The notes under the pieces are model-generated. The model worked only from the letters and a program-made list of their open reading frames with translations, searched no databases and was not told where the DNA came from. Shown piece by piece: positions 43,536 through 53,164 of a stretch of 64,000 nt of DNA; the stretch's first letter is position 1, and each line of letters starts with the position of its first letter. The stretch spans positions 62,001-126,000 of the forward strand of contig NZ_MLFR01000007.1 of the NCBI RefSeq assembly GCF_002095475.1, read 5' to 3'. The position numbers and the translations under genes are program-made. Origin of the DNA: Pantoea rwandensis (GTDB lineage Bacteria > Pseudomonadota > Gammaproteobacteria > Enterobacterales > Enterobacteriaceae).

Positions 43536-43910
43536 CGATATCTCCTATGTGTAGCGCTGCCTCGCTATTTGCCAGGCAGCAGAAAGGGATGGTCTGTCAG
43601 ACCGTATTGATAGAGATGGGCATCTGGACGCGTGATTTCAACCGATCCTGCCAAATTTTTCCCACTGACTTAAAATTGCGAACTACATCACATATCGTTA
43701 TTACCGCTGGGCCAGCAAATGCCCGTAAAGTGATCTGTGCACAAACAATTCTGTAACAACAGAATATGATCGTGCCCGCCAGCCCGAAGATGGATAATAT
43801 GTCGGTGCGGGTATTCCACGACAATATAATTGCTTCACCTGCACCGTGATTGCCGCCCGACCATCCTGGTCGCCCGGCAGTAACACCGCAGAAATAATAA
43901 GAAGGTAATC
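43536..43910. promoter_or_regulatory. Divergent fxsA-aspA control region with a CRP site
   Basis: A 375-bp gap. TGCGA-N6-TCACA at 43677-43692 differs from the CRP consensus TGTGA-N6-TCACA by one base. A TATGAT -10 for aspA is at 43765-43770, which puts the CRP centre about 92 bp before the likely start, a helical-phase position used by CRP. E. coli aspA is CRP-activated. A second weaker site may lie near 43730. Confidence 0.55.
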
Positions 43911-45347
43911 ATGGCGAACAACATTCGTATCGAAGAAGACCTGTTAGGCATGCGCGAAGTTCCGGCAGACGCTTACTACGGTGTTCATACTCTGCGTGCG
44001 ATTGAAAACTTCTACATTAGTAACAATAAAATCAGTGACATACCGGAATTCGTTCGCGGTATGGTGATGGTGAAAAAAGCAGCCGCGCTCGCCAACAAAG
44101 AGCTGCAAACAATCCCTCGCAACATTGCTAACACCATTATTCAGGCCTGTGATGAAGTACTGAATAACGGCAAATGCATGGATCAGTTCCCGGTTGATGT
44201 CTATCAAGGCGGCGCGGGTACCTCGGTCAACATGAACACCAACGAAGTGCTGGCGAACATTGGCCTGGAGCTGATGGGCCACCAAAAAGGTGAGTACCAG
44301 TACCTCAATCCGAACGATCATGTGAATAAGTGTCAGTCCACCAACGATGCTTATCCAACCGGTTTTCGTATCGCGGTTTACGCCTCCATCCTGAAACTGC
44401 TGGACGGCATTAGCCAACTGAGCGAAGGCTTTCAGCGTAAAGCGGTCGAGTTCGAAAACATTTTGAAGATGGGCCGTACTCAGCTGCAGGATGCAGTGCC
44501 GATGACGCTGGGCCAGGAATTCCACGCGTTTAACGTGCTGTTAAATGAAGAGACTCGTAGCATTTTGCGCACCGCAGAATTGCTGCTGGAAGTGAACCTC
44601 GGCGCCACAGCAATCGGTACGCGTCTCAACACCCCAGATGGCTATCAGCAGCTTGCCGTTCAGCGTCTGGCGGAAGTCAGCAATCTGCCAGTGGTTCCAG
44701 CAGAAGACCTGATCGAAGCAACGTCCGACTGCGGCGCCTACGTGATGGTGCACTCCGCGCTAAAACGTCTGGCGGTGAAGCTGTCGAAGATCTGTAACGA
44801 CCTGCGCCTGCTCTCTTCCGGTCCGCGCTCTGGCCTGAATGAAATCAACCTGCCAGAACTGCAGGCCGGTTCATCGATCATGCCTGCCAAAGTGAACCCG
44901 GTGGTGCCTGAAGTGGTGAACCAGGTATGCTTCAAAGTTATTGGTAACGACATCACCGTCACCATGGCGTCAGAAGCCGGTCAGTTGCAATTGAACGTGA
45001 TGGAGCCAGTAATCGGCCAGGCGCTGTTCGAATCGATCAGTATTCTGACCAACGCCTGCTTCAACTTGCTGGAAAAATGCGTCAACGGCATCACCGCGAA
45101 CAGAGCAGTGTGTGAAGCTTACGTGTTTAATTCGATTGGTATCGTCACTTACCTCAACCCGTATATCGGCCATCACAACGGCGATATCGTCGGCAAGATT
45201 TGTGCTGAAACCGGTAAGAGCGTCCGTGAGGTAGTACTGGAGCGCGGCCTGCTGACCGAAGCAGAACTGGATGATATTTTCTCTATCCAGAACCTGATGC
45301 ATCCAACCTACAAAGCCAAACGCTACACCGACGAAAACGAACAGTAA
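43911..45347 (+). CDS. aspA: Aspartate ammonia-lyase
   Basis: A 478-residue fumarase/aspartase-family enzyme that converts aspartate to fumarate and ammonia. The signature [11 protein letters not shown] is present in the loop that carries the catalytic serine. The AATAATAAGAAGGTAATC leader gives a strong ribosome-binding site. dcuA follows after a terminator. With dcuA it feeds C4-dicarboxylate use; frdABCD, the partner system in E. coli, is not in this region. Confidence 0.98.
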   Translation: MANNIRIEEDLLGMREVPADAYYGVHTLRAIENFYISNNKISDIPEFVRGMVMVKKAAALANKELQTIPRNIANTIIQACDEVLNNGKCMDQFPVDVYQGGAGTSVNMNTNEVLANIGLELMGHQKGEYQYLNPNDHVNKCQSTNDAYPTGFRIAVYASILKLLDGISQLSEGFQRKAVEFENILKMGRTQLQDAVPMTLGQEFHAFNVLLNEETRSILRTAELLLEVNLGATAIGTRLNTPDGYQQLAVQRLAEVSNLPVVPAEDLIEATSDCGAYVMVHSALKRLAVKLSKICNDLRLLSSGPRSGLNEINLPELQAGSSIMPAKVNPVVPEVVNQVCFKVIGNDITVTMASEAGQLQLNVMEPVIGQALFESISILTNACFNLLEKCVNGITANRAVCEAYVFNSIGIVTYLNPYIGHHNGDIVGKICAETGKSVREVVLERGLLTEAELDDIFSIQNLMHPTYKAKRYTDENEQ

Positions 45348-45368
45348 TCCGTTCCGGATCAAATCGCC

Positions 45369-45404
45369 AAAAGCACGCTTGTATACAATACGGCGTGCTT
45401 TTTT
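45369..45404 (+). terminator. Terminator after aspA
   Basis: Stem AAAAGCACGC/GCGTGCTTTT with a 14-base loop and a T-run, 22 bp past the stop. Confidence 0.85.
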
Positions 45405-45464
45405 CATTTTGGCGGCTACAACTTTAAGAGTCTGGATTTCCCCCACGGCTCAGGAGTGGAACGA

Positions 45465-46766
45465 ATGGTAGGTGTGGAGTTACTGATTGTCCTGCTGGCA
45501 ATCTGGCTTGGTGCGCGTTTAGGCGGCATCGGTATTGGATTTGCGGGCGGATTAGGCGTGCTGGTGCTGACGTTGTTCTGTGGTATGAAACCCGGAGCCA
45601 TTCCCTTTGATGTGATCGAAATTATCATGGCGGTGATAGCCGCGATAGCCGCGATGCAGATCGCCGGTGGGCTCGATTACATGGTGGGCCTTGCCGAAAA
45701 GCTACTGCGCCGTCATCCACGTTACGTCACCTTCCTCGCGCCACTCGTCACCTATGTGATGACGCTGCTGGCGGGCACCGGGCACACCGCATTTTCCACA
45801 CTACCCGTCATCGCTGAAGTGGCCAAAGAGCAAGGTGTACGTCCTTCACGCCCATTGTCGATTGCGGTGGTTGCCTCACAAATCGCCATTACTGCCTCAC
45901 CGCTCTCCGCGGCCGTGGTGTTCTTTGCCTCGATTCTTGAACCGCGCGGTGTCAGTTATCTGGCACTACTCGCCGTGTCGATCCCCTCCACCATGGCAGC
46001 AATTTTCTGCGCCGCGGTGGTGACCAGCTTTTTGGGTAAAGAGTTAAAGGATGACGAGGTTTACCAAGCGCGTCTCGCCAAGGGTGAAGTCACACTGCGA
46101 GGTGAACGCGTCTATCAGATTAAACCCGGAGCCAAACGTGCCGTGCTGCTGTTCCTGATCGGCATCGCGGCGGTGGTGTTGTACGCCACGGCCATCAGCG
46201 ACAGCGTCGGCCTCATCAGCAATCCCGTATTGCCGCGTAACGAAGCCATTGTGGTGTTTATGCTGACGGTTGCCACTCTGATCTGCCTAACGTGCAAAGT
46301 CGATACCGGCGAGATCCTTAGCGCCAGCACTTTCAAATCGGGCATGAGCGCCTGTATCTGCGTGATGGGCGTGGCGTGGCTTGGCGACACCTTTGTCAAA
46401 GCCCATCTGAACGAAATCCAGACCGCTGCAGGCGACATGCTGCAAAGCTATCCATGGATGCTGGCGTTGGTGCTGTTCTTCGCCGCCACCCTCCTTTACT
46501 CGCAGGCGGCGACCACCAAAGCGCTGATGCCTGCCGCCCTGATGTTGGGCGTTTCACCGCTGGCGGCCGTGGCTTCGTTTGCCGCTGTTTCAGCACTGTT
46601 TGTGTTGCCGACCTACCCCACCTTATTGGCCGCAGTAGAAATGGATGACACCGGTTCGACCCGAATCGGCAAGTTTGTGTTTAATCACTCCTTTATCATT
46701 CCCGGCGTGTTGGCCATTGCCTTCTCCGTGGCGTTTGGCTTCCTGTTTGGTAGCCTGATTCTGTAG
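45465..46766 (+). CDS. dcuA: Anaerobic C4-dicarboxylate transporter DcuA
   Basis: A 433-residue Dcu-family carrier with about ten helices (VELLIVLLAIWLGARLGGIG; FNHSFIIPGVLAIAFSVAFG) for aspartate, fumarate and succinate exchange. It is closer to DcuA than DcuB: the KPGAIPFDVIEIIMAVIAAI stretch and the length agree. I start at ATG 45465, eight bases after CAGGAG; an in-frame GTG lies three codons earlier. cutA, next in E. coli, is absent and dsbD follows. Confidence 0.94.
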   Translation: MVGVELLIVLLAIWLGARLGGIGIGFAGGLGVLVLTLFCGMKPGAIPFDVIEIIMAVIAAIAAMQIAGGLDYMVGLAEKLLRRHPRYVTFLAPLVTYVMTLLAGTGHTAFSTLPVIAEVAKEQGVRPSRPLSIAVVASQIAITASPLSAAVVFFASILEPRGVSYLALLAVSIPSTMAAIFCAAVVTSFLGKELKDDEVYQARLAKGEVTLRGERVYQIKPGAKRAVLLFLIGIAAVVLYATAISDSVGLISNPVLPRNEAIVVFMLTVATLICLTCKVDTGEILSASTFKSGMSACICVMGVAWLGDTFVKAHLNEIQTAAGDMLQSYPWMLALVLFFAATLLYSQAATTKALMPAALMLGVSPLAAVASFAAVSALFVLPTYPTLLAAVEMDDTGSTRIGKFVFNHSFIIPGVLAIAFSVAFGFLFGSLIL

Positions 46767-46848
46767 CGCCGTTACATCCTGAAAACTCGTGGCAAGACGG
46801 TCGTGCTATCATCGCGGCTCATTCGCCACCGGAGCTAATTCATTCGTC

Positions 46849-48549
46849 ATGGCTGCTCGACTTTCCCGCCTGATGGGCTTTTGCCTTGTGCTGCTATTCT
46901 GTTTTTCAGCCCAGGCCAATATTTTTTCACCGAATAACAACAGCCGCTTTGTGCCGGTGGATCAAGCGTTTGGCTTTGATTTCAGTCAACAGGGCAACCA
47001 ACTCACGCTGAACTGGAAGGTGAAGGATGGCTATTACCTTTATCGCCAGCAAATTCACGTAACGCCACAGAAAGCGCAGATGGCACCGCTGGTCATGCCC
47101 CAGGGGCAGCCGCACGAGGATGAGTTCTACGGTAAGAGCGAAATCTATCCGCAGGATTTACAGCTGCCAGTAACCTTGCAGCAGGCGGAGTCGGGTGCAA
47201 CGCTCACCGTAACTTATCAGGGTTGTGCCGCCGCCGGATTCTGCTATCCACCCGAAACCCGTTCTGTGCCGCTCAACCCGGTTACCGCAAATCACGATGC
47301 ACCCGCCGTTAACGCACAGCCCGTGCAGCAGCGCACGCCATTGCCGTTTTCACCGCTGTGGGCGCTGTTGATTGGCATCGGCGTCGCCTTCACGCCGTGC
47401 GTATTGCCGATGTATCCATTGATCTCCAGTATCATTCTCGGCGGCCAACGCCGCTACTCTGCTGGTCGCCTGTTCGCGCTGGCAATGGTGTATGTCCAGG
47501 GAATGGCGCTGACCTACACCGTACTCGGCATGGTGGTGGCCGCCGCAGGTTTGCGCTTCCAGGCTGCGTTGCAACATCCGTACGTATTGATCGGCCTGTC
47601 AGCACTGTTCATCGTGCTGGCGCTGTCGATGTTTGGCCTGTTCTCCCTGCAACTGCCTTCCGGCCTGCAAACCCGCCTGACGCTGTGGAGCAACCGTCAG
47701 CAAGGCGGTTCATTGCCGGGCGTATTTATGATGGGCGCGCTGGCGGGCTTGATCTGCTCACCCTGCACTACCGCGCCGCTGAGTGCCATCTTGCTGTATA
47801 TCGCGCAGAGCGGAAACCTGTGGGCAGGCGCGGGTACGCTGTGGCTGTATGCCTTTGGTATGGGCCTACCGCTGATTGCGGTCACCCTGTTTGGCAACAA
47901 ACTACTGCCAAAAAGCGGGCCGTGGATGCAAAGCGTTAAAGAGGGCTTCGGCTTTGTGATTCTGGCGCTGCCGGTCTTCTTGCTGGAACGAGTCGTTGGC
48001 GATGTCTGGGGATTACGTCTGTGGAGCCTGCTCGGCGTGGCCTTCTTTGCCTGGGCGTTTAGCCTCAGTCTGCGCGCGCAAGGCAAATGGCGCATCCTGC
48101 AAATTGTGATGCTGGCGGCGGCACTGGTAGCAGCACGCCCATTGCAGGATTGGGCTTTTGGCAGCGGCGCCACCGTGCAATCCGTCGCACATTTGCCGTT
48201 CAAAACGGTGGTCAGCAGCGAGCAGCTTGATAGCGCATTGCAGCAGGCACAAGGCCGCATTACCATGGTCGATCTTTATGCTGACTGGTGTGTGGCATGC
48301 AAAGAATTTGAGAAGTACACCTTTAGCGATGAAGGCGTGCGTGCCGATTTAAGTCAGGTACAGTTACTGCAAGCCAACGTCACCGCAAATAATGCCCAGG
48401 ACAACGCCCTGTTGCAGCATTTACAGGTATTAGGCTTACCGACCATCCTGTTCTTTGATGCGCAAGGCAAAGAAATCCCTGACTCACGCGTCACCGGTTT
48501 TCTCAGCGCCGCCGACTTCCGCACGCATTTGCACAATCTGTCGCGTTAA
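46849..48549 (+). CDS. dsbD: Thiol:disulfide interchange protein DsbD
   Basis: A 566-residue protein that carries electrons from thioredoxin to periplasmic DsbC, DsbG and CcmG. Signal peptide cut after SAQA; alpha domain with cysteines in [13 protein letters not shown]; eight-helix beta domain with [10 protein letters not shown] and [13 protein letters not shown]-terminal thioredoxin-like gamma domain with [10 protein letters not shown]. All six redox cysteines are visible. I start at 46849; upstream codons in the same frame do not look like a signal peptide. Confidence 0.95.
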   Translation: MAARLSRLMGFCLVLLFCFSAQANIFSPNNNSRFVPVDQAFGFDFSQQGNQLTLNWKVKDGYYLYRQQIHVTPQKAQMAPLVMPQGQPHEDEFYGKSEIYPQDLQLPVTLQQAESGATLTVTYQGCAAAGFCYPPETRSVPLNPVTANHDAPAVNAQPVQQRTPLPFSPLWALLIGIGVAFTPCVLPMYPLISSIILGGQRRYSAGRLFALAMVYVQGMALTYTVLGMVVAAAGLRFQAALQHPYVLIGLSALFIVLALSMFGLFSLQLPSGLQTRLTLWSNRQQGGSLPGVFMMGALAGLICSPCTTAPLSAILLYIAQSGNLWAGAGTLWLYAFGMGLPLIAVTLFGNKLLPKSGPWMQSVKEGFGFVILALPVFLLERVVGDVWGLRLWSLLGVAFFAWAFSLSLRAQGKWRILQIVMLAAALVAARPLQDWAFGSGATVQSVAHLPFKTVVSSEQLDSALQQAQGRITMVDLYADWCVACKEFEKYTFSDEGVRADLSQVQLLQANVTANNAQDNALLQHLQVLGLPTILFFDAQGKEIPDSRVTGFLSAADFRTHLHNLSR

Positions 48550-48615
48550 ACGACACTGGTTCCAGGACACTGCCCGTTCGTGCGCGAACGGGCCCGCACT
48601 CCAGAGGAGAGTCAC

Positions 48616-49194
48616 TTGCAACGTGAACAGATTCTTGAGCATGCGCTGAATGTGCTTGAGCAAAGCGGCCTTGCCGCCACCACCTCCCTGCAACAATTAG
48701 CAGGTGAAACCGGATTAAATCCAGAACATCTTGAGCGTTACTGGCCCGATCGCGACGCCCTGTTGTATGACGCCCTGCGTTATCACGGCCAGCAGATTGA
48801 CAGCTGGCGCCGCCAGATACAGCTCAATGAACATCTCACTGCCCAACAAAAATTGCTGGCGCGTTACGACGTATTAAGCGAACACGTGAATAAAGGACGT
48901 TTTCCTGGCTGCTTGTTTATCGCCGCTTGTAGCTTCTATCCGCAGCCTGACCAACCCGTGCATCAGCTTGCCGAGCAGCAGAAACGCAGCTCATGGCAGT
49001 TCACCCATGAGATTCTGGTCGATTTGGCGCTGGATAATCCGACCATGGTGGCCGATCAAATGGAGCTGATTCTCGAAGGCTGTCTGAGCAAACTGCTGGT
49101 GAAGCGGAACGTGCAGGACGTGGCTACCGCCCGTCGTCTGGCAGAAGATGTGCTGGGCATCGCGCTGTGTCGGCAAAACGGCGCATTAGCATAA
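48616..49194 (+). CDS. fxsR: TetR-family regulator FxsR (YjdC)
   Basis: A 192-residue TetR/AcrR-type regulator with an N-terminal HTH (TTSLQQLAGETGLNPEHLERYW) and a helical ligand domain (ARYDVLSEHVNKGRFPGCLF). I assign a TTG start at 48616: it gives the E. coli YjdC N-terminus (LQREQIL for MQREDVL) and has GAGGAG six bases upstream, whereas the codons before it show no similarity. The ligand is unknown. It lies just before tRNA-Phe. Confidence 0.88.
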   Translation: MQREQILEHALNVLEQSGLAATTSLQQLAGETGLNPEHLERYWPDRDALLYDALRYHGQQIDSWRRQIQLNEHLTAQQKLLARYDVLSEHVNKGRFPGCLFIAACSFYPQPDQPVHQLAEQQKRSSWQFTHEILVDLALDNPTMVADQMELILEGCLSKLLVKRNVQDVATARRLAEDVLGIALCRQNGALA

Positions 49195-49347
49195 ACTGAT
49201 GGCTATGCCCTTTCAGCCCAGCCGCGTCATTTATGATGCGCAATCCTACGAACATCTTTACCGCCAGCGGGTACGTTGAGATTTTGCACACCCTGTCTGA
49301 AAAGCAAGCAGTCAGTCACGATTGCTACGCTTTTTTGACGAAAGCCG

Positions 49348-49376
49348 TTGACGGCTGAAAGCCATTAAGGTTTAAT
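49348..49376 (+). promoter_or_regulatory. tRNA-Phe promoter
   Basis: TTGACG (49348-49353), a 17-bp spacer and TTTAAT (49371-49376) are followed by the GC-rich discriminator GCGCCCCG before the tRNA, typical of stringently controlled stable RNA promoters. Confidence 0.8.
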
Positions 49377-49386
49377 GCGCCCCGTT

Positions 49387-49462
49387 GCCCGGATAGCTCA
49401 GTCGGTAGAGCAGGGGATTGAAAATCCCCGTGTCCGTGGTTCGATTCCGCGTCCGGGCACCA
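49387..49462 (+). tRNA. tRNA-Phe (GAA)
   Basis: A 76-base tRNA with acceptor stem GCCCGGA/TCCGGGC, D-loop AGCTCAGTCGGTAGAGC, anticodon GAA at 49420-49422, T-arm GTTCGATTC and encoded CCA. It lies next to fxsR as pheU does in E. coli. This tRNA is a known integration site for islands, and accessory genes follow, though no integrase or second attachment copy was seen. Confidence 0.97.
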
Positions 49463-49470
49463 ACATTCTG

Positions 49471-49500
49471 AAAACCCAGCTTATGGCTGGGTTTTTGCTT
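49471..49500 (+). terminator. Terminator after tRNA-Phe
   Basis: Stem AAACCCAGC/GCTGGGTTT with a short loop and five T, ten bases past the tRNA. Confidence 0.88.
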
Positions 49501-49685
49501 TTCTGCGTTTGCCGTCCTTCCACAGCAGTGCACCACTTCAAATTTATACAAAACCTTCTGTCCAATTTTTGGACTTAATCCAAGAAGTGACGCTTTAAGT
49601 CCATCATTAAGGACATTGTGCAATCACACACTTAAGACAATTAACCTTACAGTTGTGTCGCTGAAATAAACAAAAACCATCACAG

Positions 49686-49985
49686 TTAAAGCAGAAATGT
49701 TCGTCCATCACCGGTGGGCAGTTCAACATTCAAGCTCAGTTTACCGCCTAATGCCTCAACATACTTTTTCAAGCTTGAGAGTTTTATCTCATCGCCGCGC
49801 CCTTCAAATGCTGCTATGGCTGGCTGTGAAACACCCATTCTCTCAGCTAACTGTAGTTGTGAAAGCTCCAACTCTTCTCGTAAGTGTCGTAATTGAACCT
49901 CAATAATTTTTTCCGCCACTTTAGCCTGGATTCTCCTCTGTGACTCTGGAGAGCGCTGTGCGATGAGATCTTCAAGTTTAGGCAT
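49686..49985 (-). CDS. HigA-like XRE antitoxin
   Basis: A 99-residue protein with an XRE-type HTH (LSQLQLAERMGVSQPAIAAFEG near residues 43-64). It is the second gene of a HigBA/RelBE-type toxin-antitoxin pair: its ATG overlaps the end of the original toxin frame. As an antitoxin it would bind the toxin and repress the pair's promoter, probably at the inverted repeat 50350-50363. The frame is intact while the toxin is cut short. The precise family name is an inference. Confidence 0.85.
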   Translation of the reverse strand: MPKLEDLIAQRSPESQRRIQAKVAEKIIEVQLRHLREELELSQLQLAERMGVSQPAIAAFEGRGDEIKLSSLKKYVEALGGKLSLNVELPTGDGRTFLL

Positions 49986-50337
49986 GATTTATTCCTCTCA
50001 AATGCTTGCTGTATTCTTGATCCGCTAGTTTGATCATTGACTGGTAGAATCGCTTCTAGTTGAGACCTGTTTTGTCCCCTGCACACAAAATAATCCCCTT
50101 CCTTCTAGGATCGAATGCGAAGAACGCCCGAACAGGTCTACCATTACTTTGAACACGCAGTTCTTTCATGTTGGTATATTGAGAACCGATGACAGTATCT
50201 ACATCAGGCCTCCCTAAATGCGGGCCGAATATTTTCAACACTTCCAAGCTTGCGAGTACATCCTCAATCATTTCATCATCCTGCGCTTCCAGCCACGCAG
50301 CAAAATGTTCTGTTGTATCAACATTCCAGCTGTTCAA
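49978..50337 (-). pseudogene. HigB-like toxin gene with an internal amber codon
   Basis: A RelE/HigB-superfamily mRNA-interferase-like protein (LRVQSNGRPVRAFFAFDPRRKGIILCAGDKTG). After 93 residues a TAG (50056-50058) interrupts it where the family usually has E or K. The frame then continues for 25 codons, KRFYQSMIKLADQEYSKHL and on, to a TAA at 49978 that overlaps the antitoxin start, exactly as in intact pairs. The lost tail contains conserved basic and aromatic residues of the active site, so activity is unlikely unless the amber is read. The start is TTG with GAGGGG upstream. Confidence 0.8.
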
Positions 50338-50349
50338 AAGCCCCTCACA

Positions 50350-50363
50350 TAAACTGTAGTTTA
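50350..50363. promoter_or_regulatory. Likely antitoxin operator
   Basis: Inverted repeat TAAACT-GT-AGTTTA 13 bp before the toxin start, overlapping a TATAAA-like -10 on the minus strand. This is the usual kind of site for autorepression by an XRE antitoxin. Confidence 0.5.
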
Positions 50364-50533
50364 TACTCCTTGAATATAAACCAGAAGTTATATTTTATCG
50401 GTTTCAGTTATCAATACCTGATCAGCTAAGTGAGGTGGGAATAATGGTGAACTGAGATACACGGCGGATAAAAAAGTAAACAGCCTGCAACATGCAGGCC
50501 GTCAGAGAATGGAAATAAGCTCACAGTCAAAAG

Positions 50534-50932
50534 CTACAACCGATAATCCTCATCGCTCACCTGCTCCAGCCAGGTCACAGGAATGCCATCCACAGACTCA
50601 GCGATGGCGATGTGTGACATCGCGTTGTCCGGCGTTGCGCCATGCCAGTGCTTCACGCCTTCAGGGATCCAAACAATATCACCTTGATTCATCACCTGAA
50701 TCGCCTCACCTTCGCACTGAATCCAGCCCTGCCCCTGCACCACAATCAGTGTTTGTCCTAGAGGATGGGTATGCCATGCGGTGCGTGCACCCGGTTCGAA
50801 GGTCACAGTGGCACCGCCGACACGTGCAGGAGCGTCAGCCTGAAAAGGGGCATCAATCCTTACCGTGCCGGTGAAATAGTCCGATGGGCCTTTACGTGAT
50901 GGCACTGAGCCATTCTTGATGAATCTCAACAT
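50534..50932 (-). CDS. Cupin-domain protein
   Basis: A 132-residue single-domain cupin. The metal-binding motif HTHPLGQTLIVVQGQG (two His and a Gln/Glu position) and the second motif PEGVKHWHG are seen. It resembles the carboxymuconolactone-decarboxylase-associated and mandelonitrile-lyase-like cupins, but the substrate cannot be told. It stands alone between the toxin-antitoxin remnant and the RraA-like gene. Confidence 0.8.
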   Translation of the reverse strand: MLRFIKNGSVPSRKGPSDYFTGTVRIDAPFQADAPARVGGATVTFEPGARTAWHTHPLGQTLIVVQGQGWIQCEGEAIQVMNQGDIVWIPEGVKHWHGATPDNAMSHIAIAESVDGIPVTWLEQVSDEDYRL

Positions 50933-51377
50933 GGGTATGTCCTCTGTTTCATGAATGACATTAGCTTAGCAAAGTGCACTGTGAGCGATTAAGTCAACAA
51001 TCATGCAAGCGCCTATGAGTGAGATTCATAAGCTCATACCGATTACCTTTACAGTCATTCCCTCGCCGAATATTCGCTTCGGCGGAAAAAATATAATATG
51101 CAACACACCCAGTCATACTTTAAATATATTTAGCCATAATAAAATCCAATAAAATTATTAATCAGTAAGTTAAATAGTCTGTCATTTTTATTTCGTGATC
51201 CTGATTTCGTTAGCTGTAACAGCGTATTCGTAACACGTTACCCTTCCCGTACACTCTCTTTAATTCAGTGAATTACACATTCGCATCACCATTTATAAGT
51301 AAAAAACAATTTACCGGTGATATTCATCGGACATTATTTATCGATTACTCGTTAATAGCCCTGACAGGAGAAATATA
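50933..51377. other. AT-rich intergenic region
   Basis: About 445 bp with no coding frame, richest in A and T from 51090 to 51370. It probably carries the RraA-like gene's promoter; I could not name a specific site. The base composition, lower in GC than the core genes, suits accessory DNA. Confidence 0.5.
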
Positions 51378-52073
51378 ATGACCGCAGGAAATCGCATTTA
51401 TTTACGCCGTCCATCTGATGCCGAGCCGTTACTGGAAGCCTTCCGCTGCTTACCCGCTGCCGTCGTCGCTGATTGCATGAGTCGTCTGCCCGCGCTATCG
51501 GCAGAGATCAGCCTGAAAACAGCACCTAAAACACCGATCATGTGTGGCCTGGCGGTGACCGTAAAAGCGCGCTCTGGGGATAACCTGATGCTGCACAAGG
51601 CGCTGGATATGGCCGGTCCCAACGATGTGATTATTCTGTCGAATGAGGGCGATCGCAGCCAATCACTGATGGGCGAAGTGATGGCGACCTATGCCAGGCA
51701 GCGTGGCATGGAAGGGATTGTACTGGATGGTCCAGTGCGCGACATCGAGGGCTTATCACGTATGGATTTCCCGATTTATGCCGCCGGTCATACACCGGGC
51801 GGACCGTTTAAAGATGGCCCGGGTGAAATCAACGTGCCGATTGCCTGCGGCAAAATTCACGTCTCTCCGGGCGACATTGTGCTCGGCGATGCGGATGGCG
51901 TGATTGTTATTCCTCGCCAGGATGCGGCAAGGATTCTGGAAGCAGCACAAGCTTACTTAATCGTTGATGAGCACAACTTCGAACTGGCGAAAACCGGCTC
52001 ACTGGAACGCGGTTGGTTGGCGGAAACGTTGCATAATAAGCAGGTGGAAATTATCGATGATGTCTATCGGTAG
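51378..52073 (+). CDS. RraA-family aldolase/decarboxylase-like protein
   Basis: A 231-residue RraA-fold protein. The motif AVVADCMSRL, the DNLMLHKALDMAGPNDVIILSN core and GIVLDGPVRDIEGL belong to the 4-hydroxy-4-methyl-2-oxoglutarate/4-carboxy-4-hydroxy-2-oxoadipate aldolase branch, which needs a divalent metal bound near the GxVxDGxxRD motif. It is longer than RNase E inhibitor RraA, so I favour an enzyme. The substrate is unknown. A ribosome-binding site (GACAGGAG) is present. The stop is followed by an 8-bp tandem repeat. Confidence 0.82.
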   Translation: MTAGNRIYLRRPSDAEPLLEAFRCLPAAVVADCMSRLPALSAEISLKTAPKTPIMCGLAVTVKARSGDNLMLHKALDMAGPNDVIILSNEGDRSQSLMGEVMATYARQRGMEGIVLDGPVRDIEGLSRMDFPIYAAGHTPGGPFKDGPGEINVPIACGKIHVSPGDIVLGDADGVIVIPRQDAARILEAAQAYLIVDEHNFELAKTGSLERGWLAETLHNKQVEIIDDVYR

Positions 52074-52075
52074 CA

Positions 52076-52163
52076 GCCTGTAAGCCTGTAAGCCTGTAAG
52101 CCTGTAAGCCTGTAAGCCTGTAAGCCTGTAAGCCTGTAAGCCTGTAAGCCTGTAAGCCTGTAA
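52076..52163. repeat. Tandem repeat, 11 perfect copies of GCCTGTAA
   Basis: Eleven uninterrupted 8-bp units begin three bases after the RraA-like stop and end with GCGCAAT. Every unit is identical, which suggests recent slippage. The 88 bp lie between convergent genes. Confidence 0.95.
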
Positions 52164-52243
52164 GCGCAATATACTCAGGTCGTCCTCCACGGCGACCTCT
52201 CATTCAAAGCGTTCGTCATTGAATCAACGGCAATAGCATTGAA

Positions 52244-53164
52244 TCATGGCGTACTACTCACCATCGCCAGTTTGCGCTGACGATTTTCCCGCCATACCGC
52301 AAATATCCCAGCGAGCGCCACAATCGATGCACCAAAGAGTGTGGTCATTCCAGGCAGACTATTGAGGAACAGATAGCCAATCAGCATTGACCACACCAAC
52401 GTGGTGTAATCAAACGGCGCCAGCAGCGAGGCATCAGCATAGCGCAGGCTGAGTGTCACCAGAATCTGTGCCAGGCCGCCAAACAAACCACAACCCACCA
52501 GCAGCAGCAACTGCAAGCCGGTGGGCTTAGCCCAACCGAAAAACACGGTGGCAAGCCCAATCAAGGTGGTCATCACCGAAAAATAGAACACAATCGCACC
52601 CGGCTTTTCGATGCCATTCAGGAAACGAATCTGCACATTCGACGTAGCCGTACACAGTGCCGCAATCAACGCAAAAGCGACACCCAGGCTAGCCGTGGCG
52701 CTATTGGCGACACCTGCCAGCACACCACCGCTGGCCGCGAGGCTGGAAGAAAGCATAATCAGAATGCCCGATAAGCCCACCACCACAGCCACCCAGCGCG
52801 ATATGTGCACCCGCTCCTTTAACAACATCGCGGCCATCATCACGGTAAACAGCGGTGCGGCATAGCTGAGTGCGGTGGCATCTGCCAGAGAGATATACAC
52901 CAGCGCCAGATAGTTGAAATACATGCCGCCAGTGCCGGAAAAACCGCGAATGAAATGGCCAAACAGGTTACGGGTTTTCAGGTTCTGCAGTACGTTGCCC
53001 TGAAATTTCAGCCAGATAAGCAGCGGAAACAAGGCAATAAAGCTGCGAAAAAAAATCACTTCACCAGTGGGGATGCTGCCATTAAGGCCTTTTACACAGG
53101 CCAACATCAAAGTGGCACACAGGGCGGCAAAGATTTTCAGTAACACGCCTAATCGGGGATTCAT
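52244..53164 (-). CDS. DMT/EamA-family transporter
   Basis: A 306-residue ten-helix permease with two EamA repeats (first from VLLKIFAALCATLMLACVK, second from VAFALIAALCTATSNVQIRF). Relatives export amino acids, purines or drugs, so the substrate is open. It is convergent with the RraA-like gene and divergent from the binding-protein gene at 53424. Confidence 0.85.
   Translation of the reverse strand: MNPRLGVLLKIFAALCATLMLACVKGLNGSIPTGEVIFFRSFIALFPLLIWLKFQGNVLQNLKTRNLFGHFIRGFSGTGGMYFNYLALVYISLADATALSYAAPLFTVMMAAMLLKERVHISRWVAVVVGLSGILIMLSSSLAASGGVLAGVANSATASLGVAFALIAALCTATSNVQIRFLNGIEKPGAIVFYFSVMTTLIGLATVFFGWAKPTGLQLLLLVGCGLFGGLAQILVTLSLRYADASLLAPFDYTTLVWSMLIGYLFLNSLPGMTTLFGASIVALAGIFAVWRENRQRKLAMVSSTP

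Noticed and set aside
43730..43747. Second CRP-like site near aspA
   Set aside because: Only one half matches the consensus.
52076..52163. CRISPR array
   Set aside because: Repeats are 8 bp with no spacers and no cas genes nearby; it is a simple tandem repeat.
51999..52190. Minus-strand frame with a repeated LQAYRLTG peptide
   Set aside because: A by-product of the 8-bp DNA repeat and not a gene.
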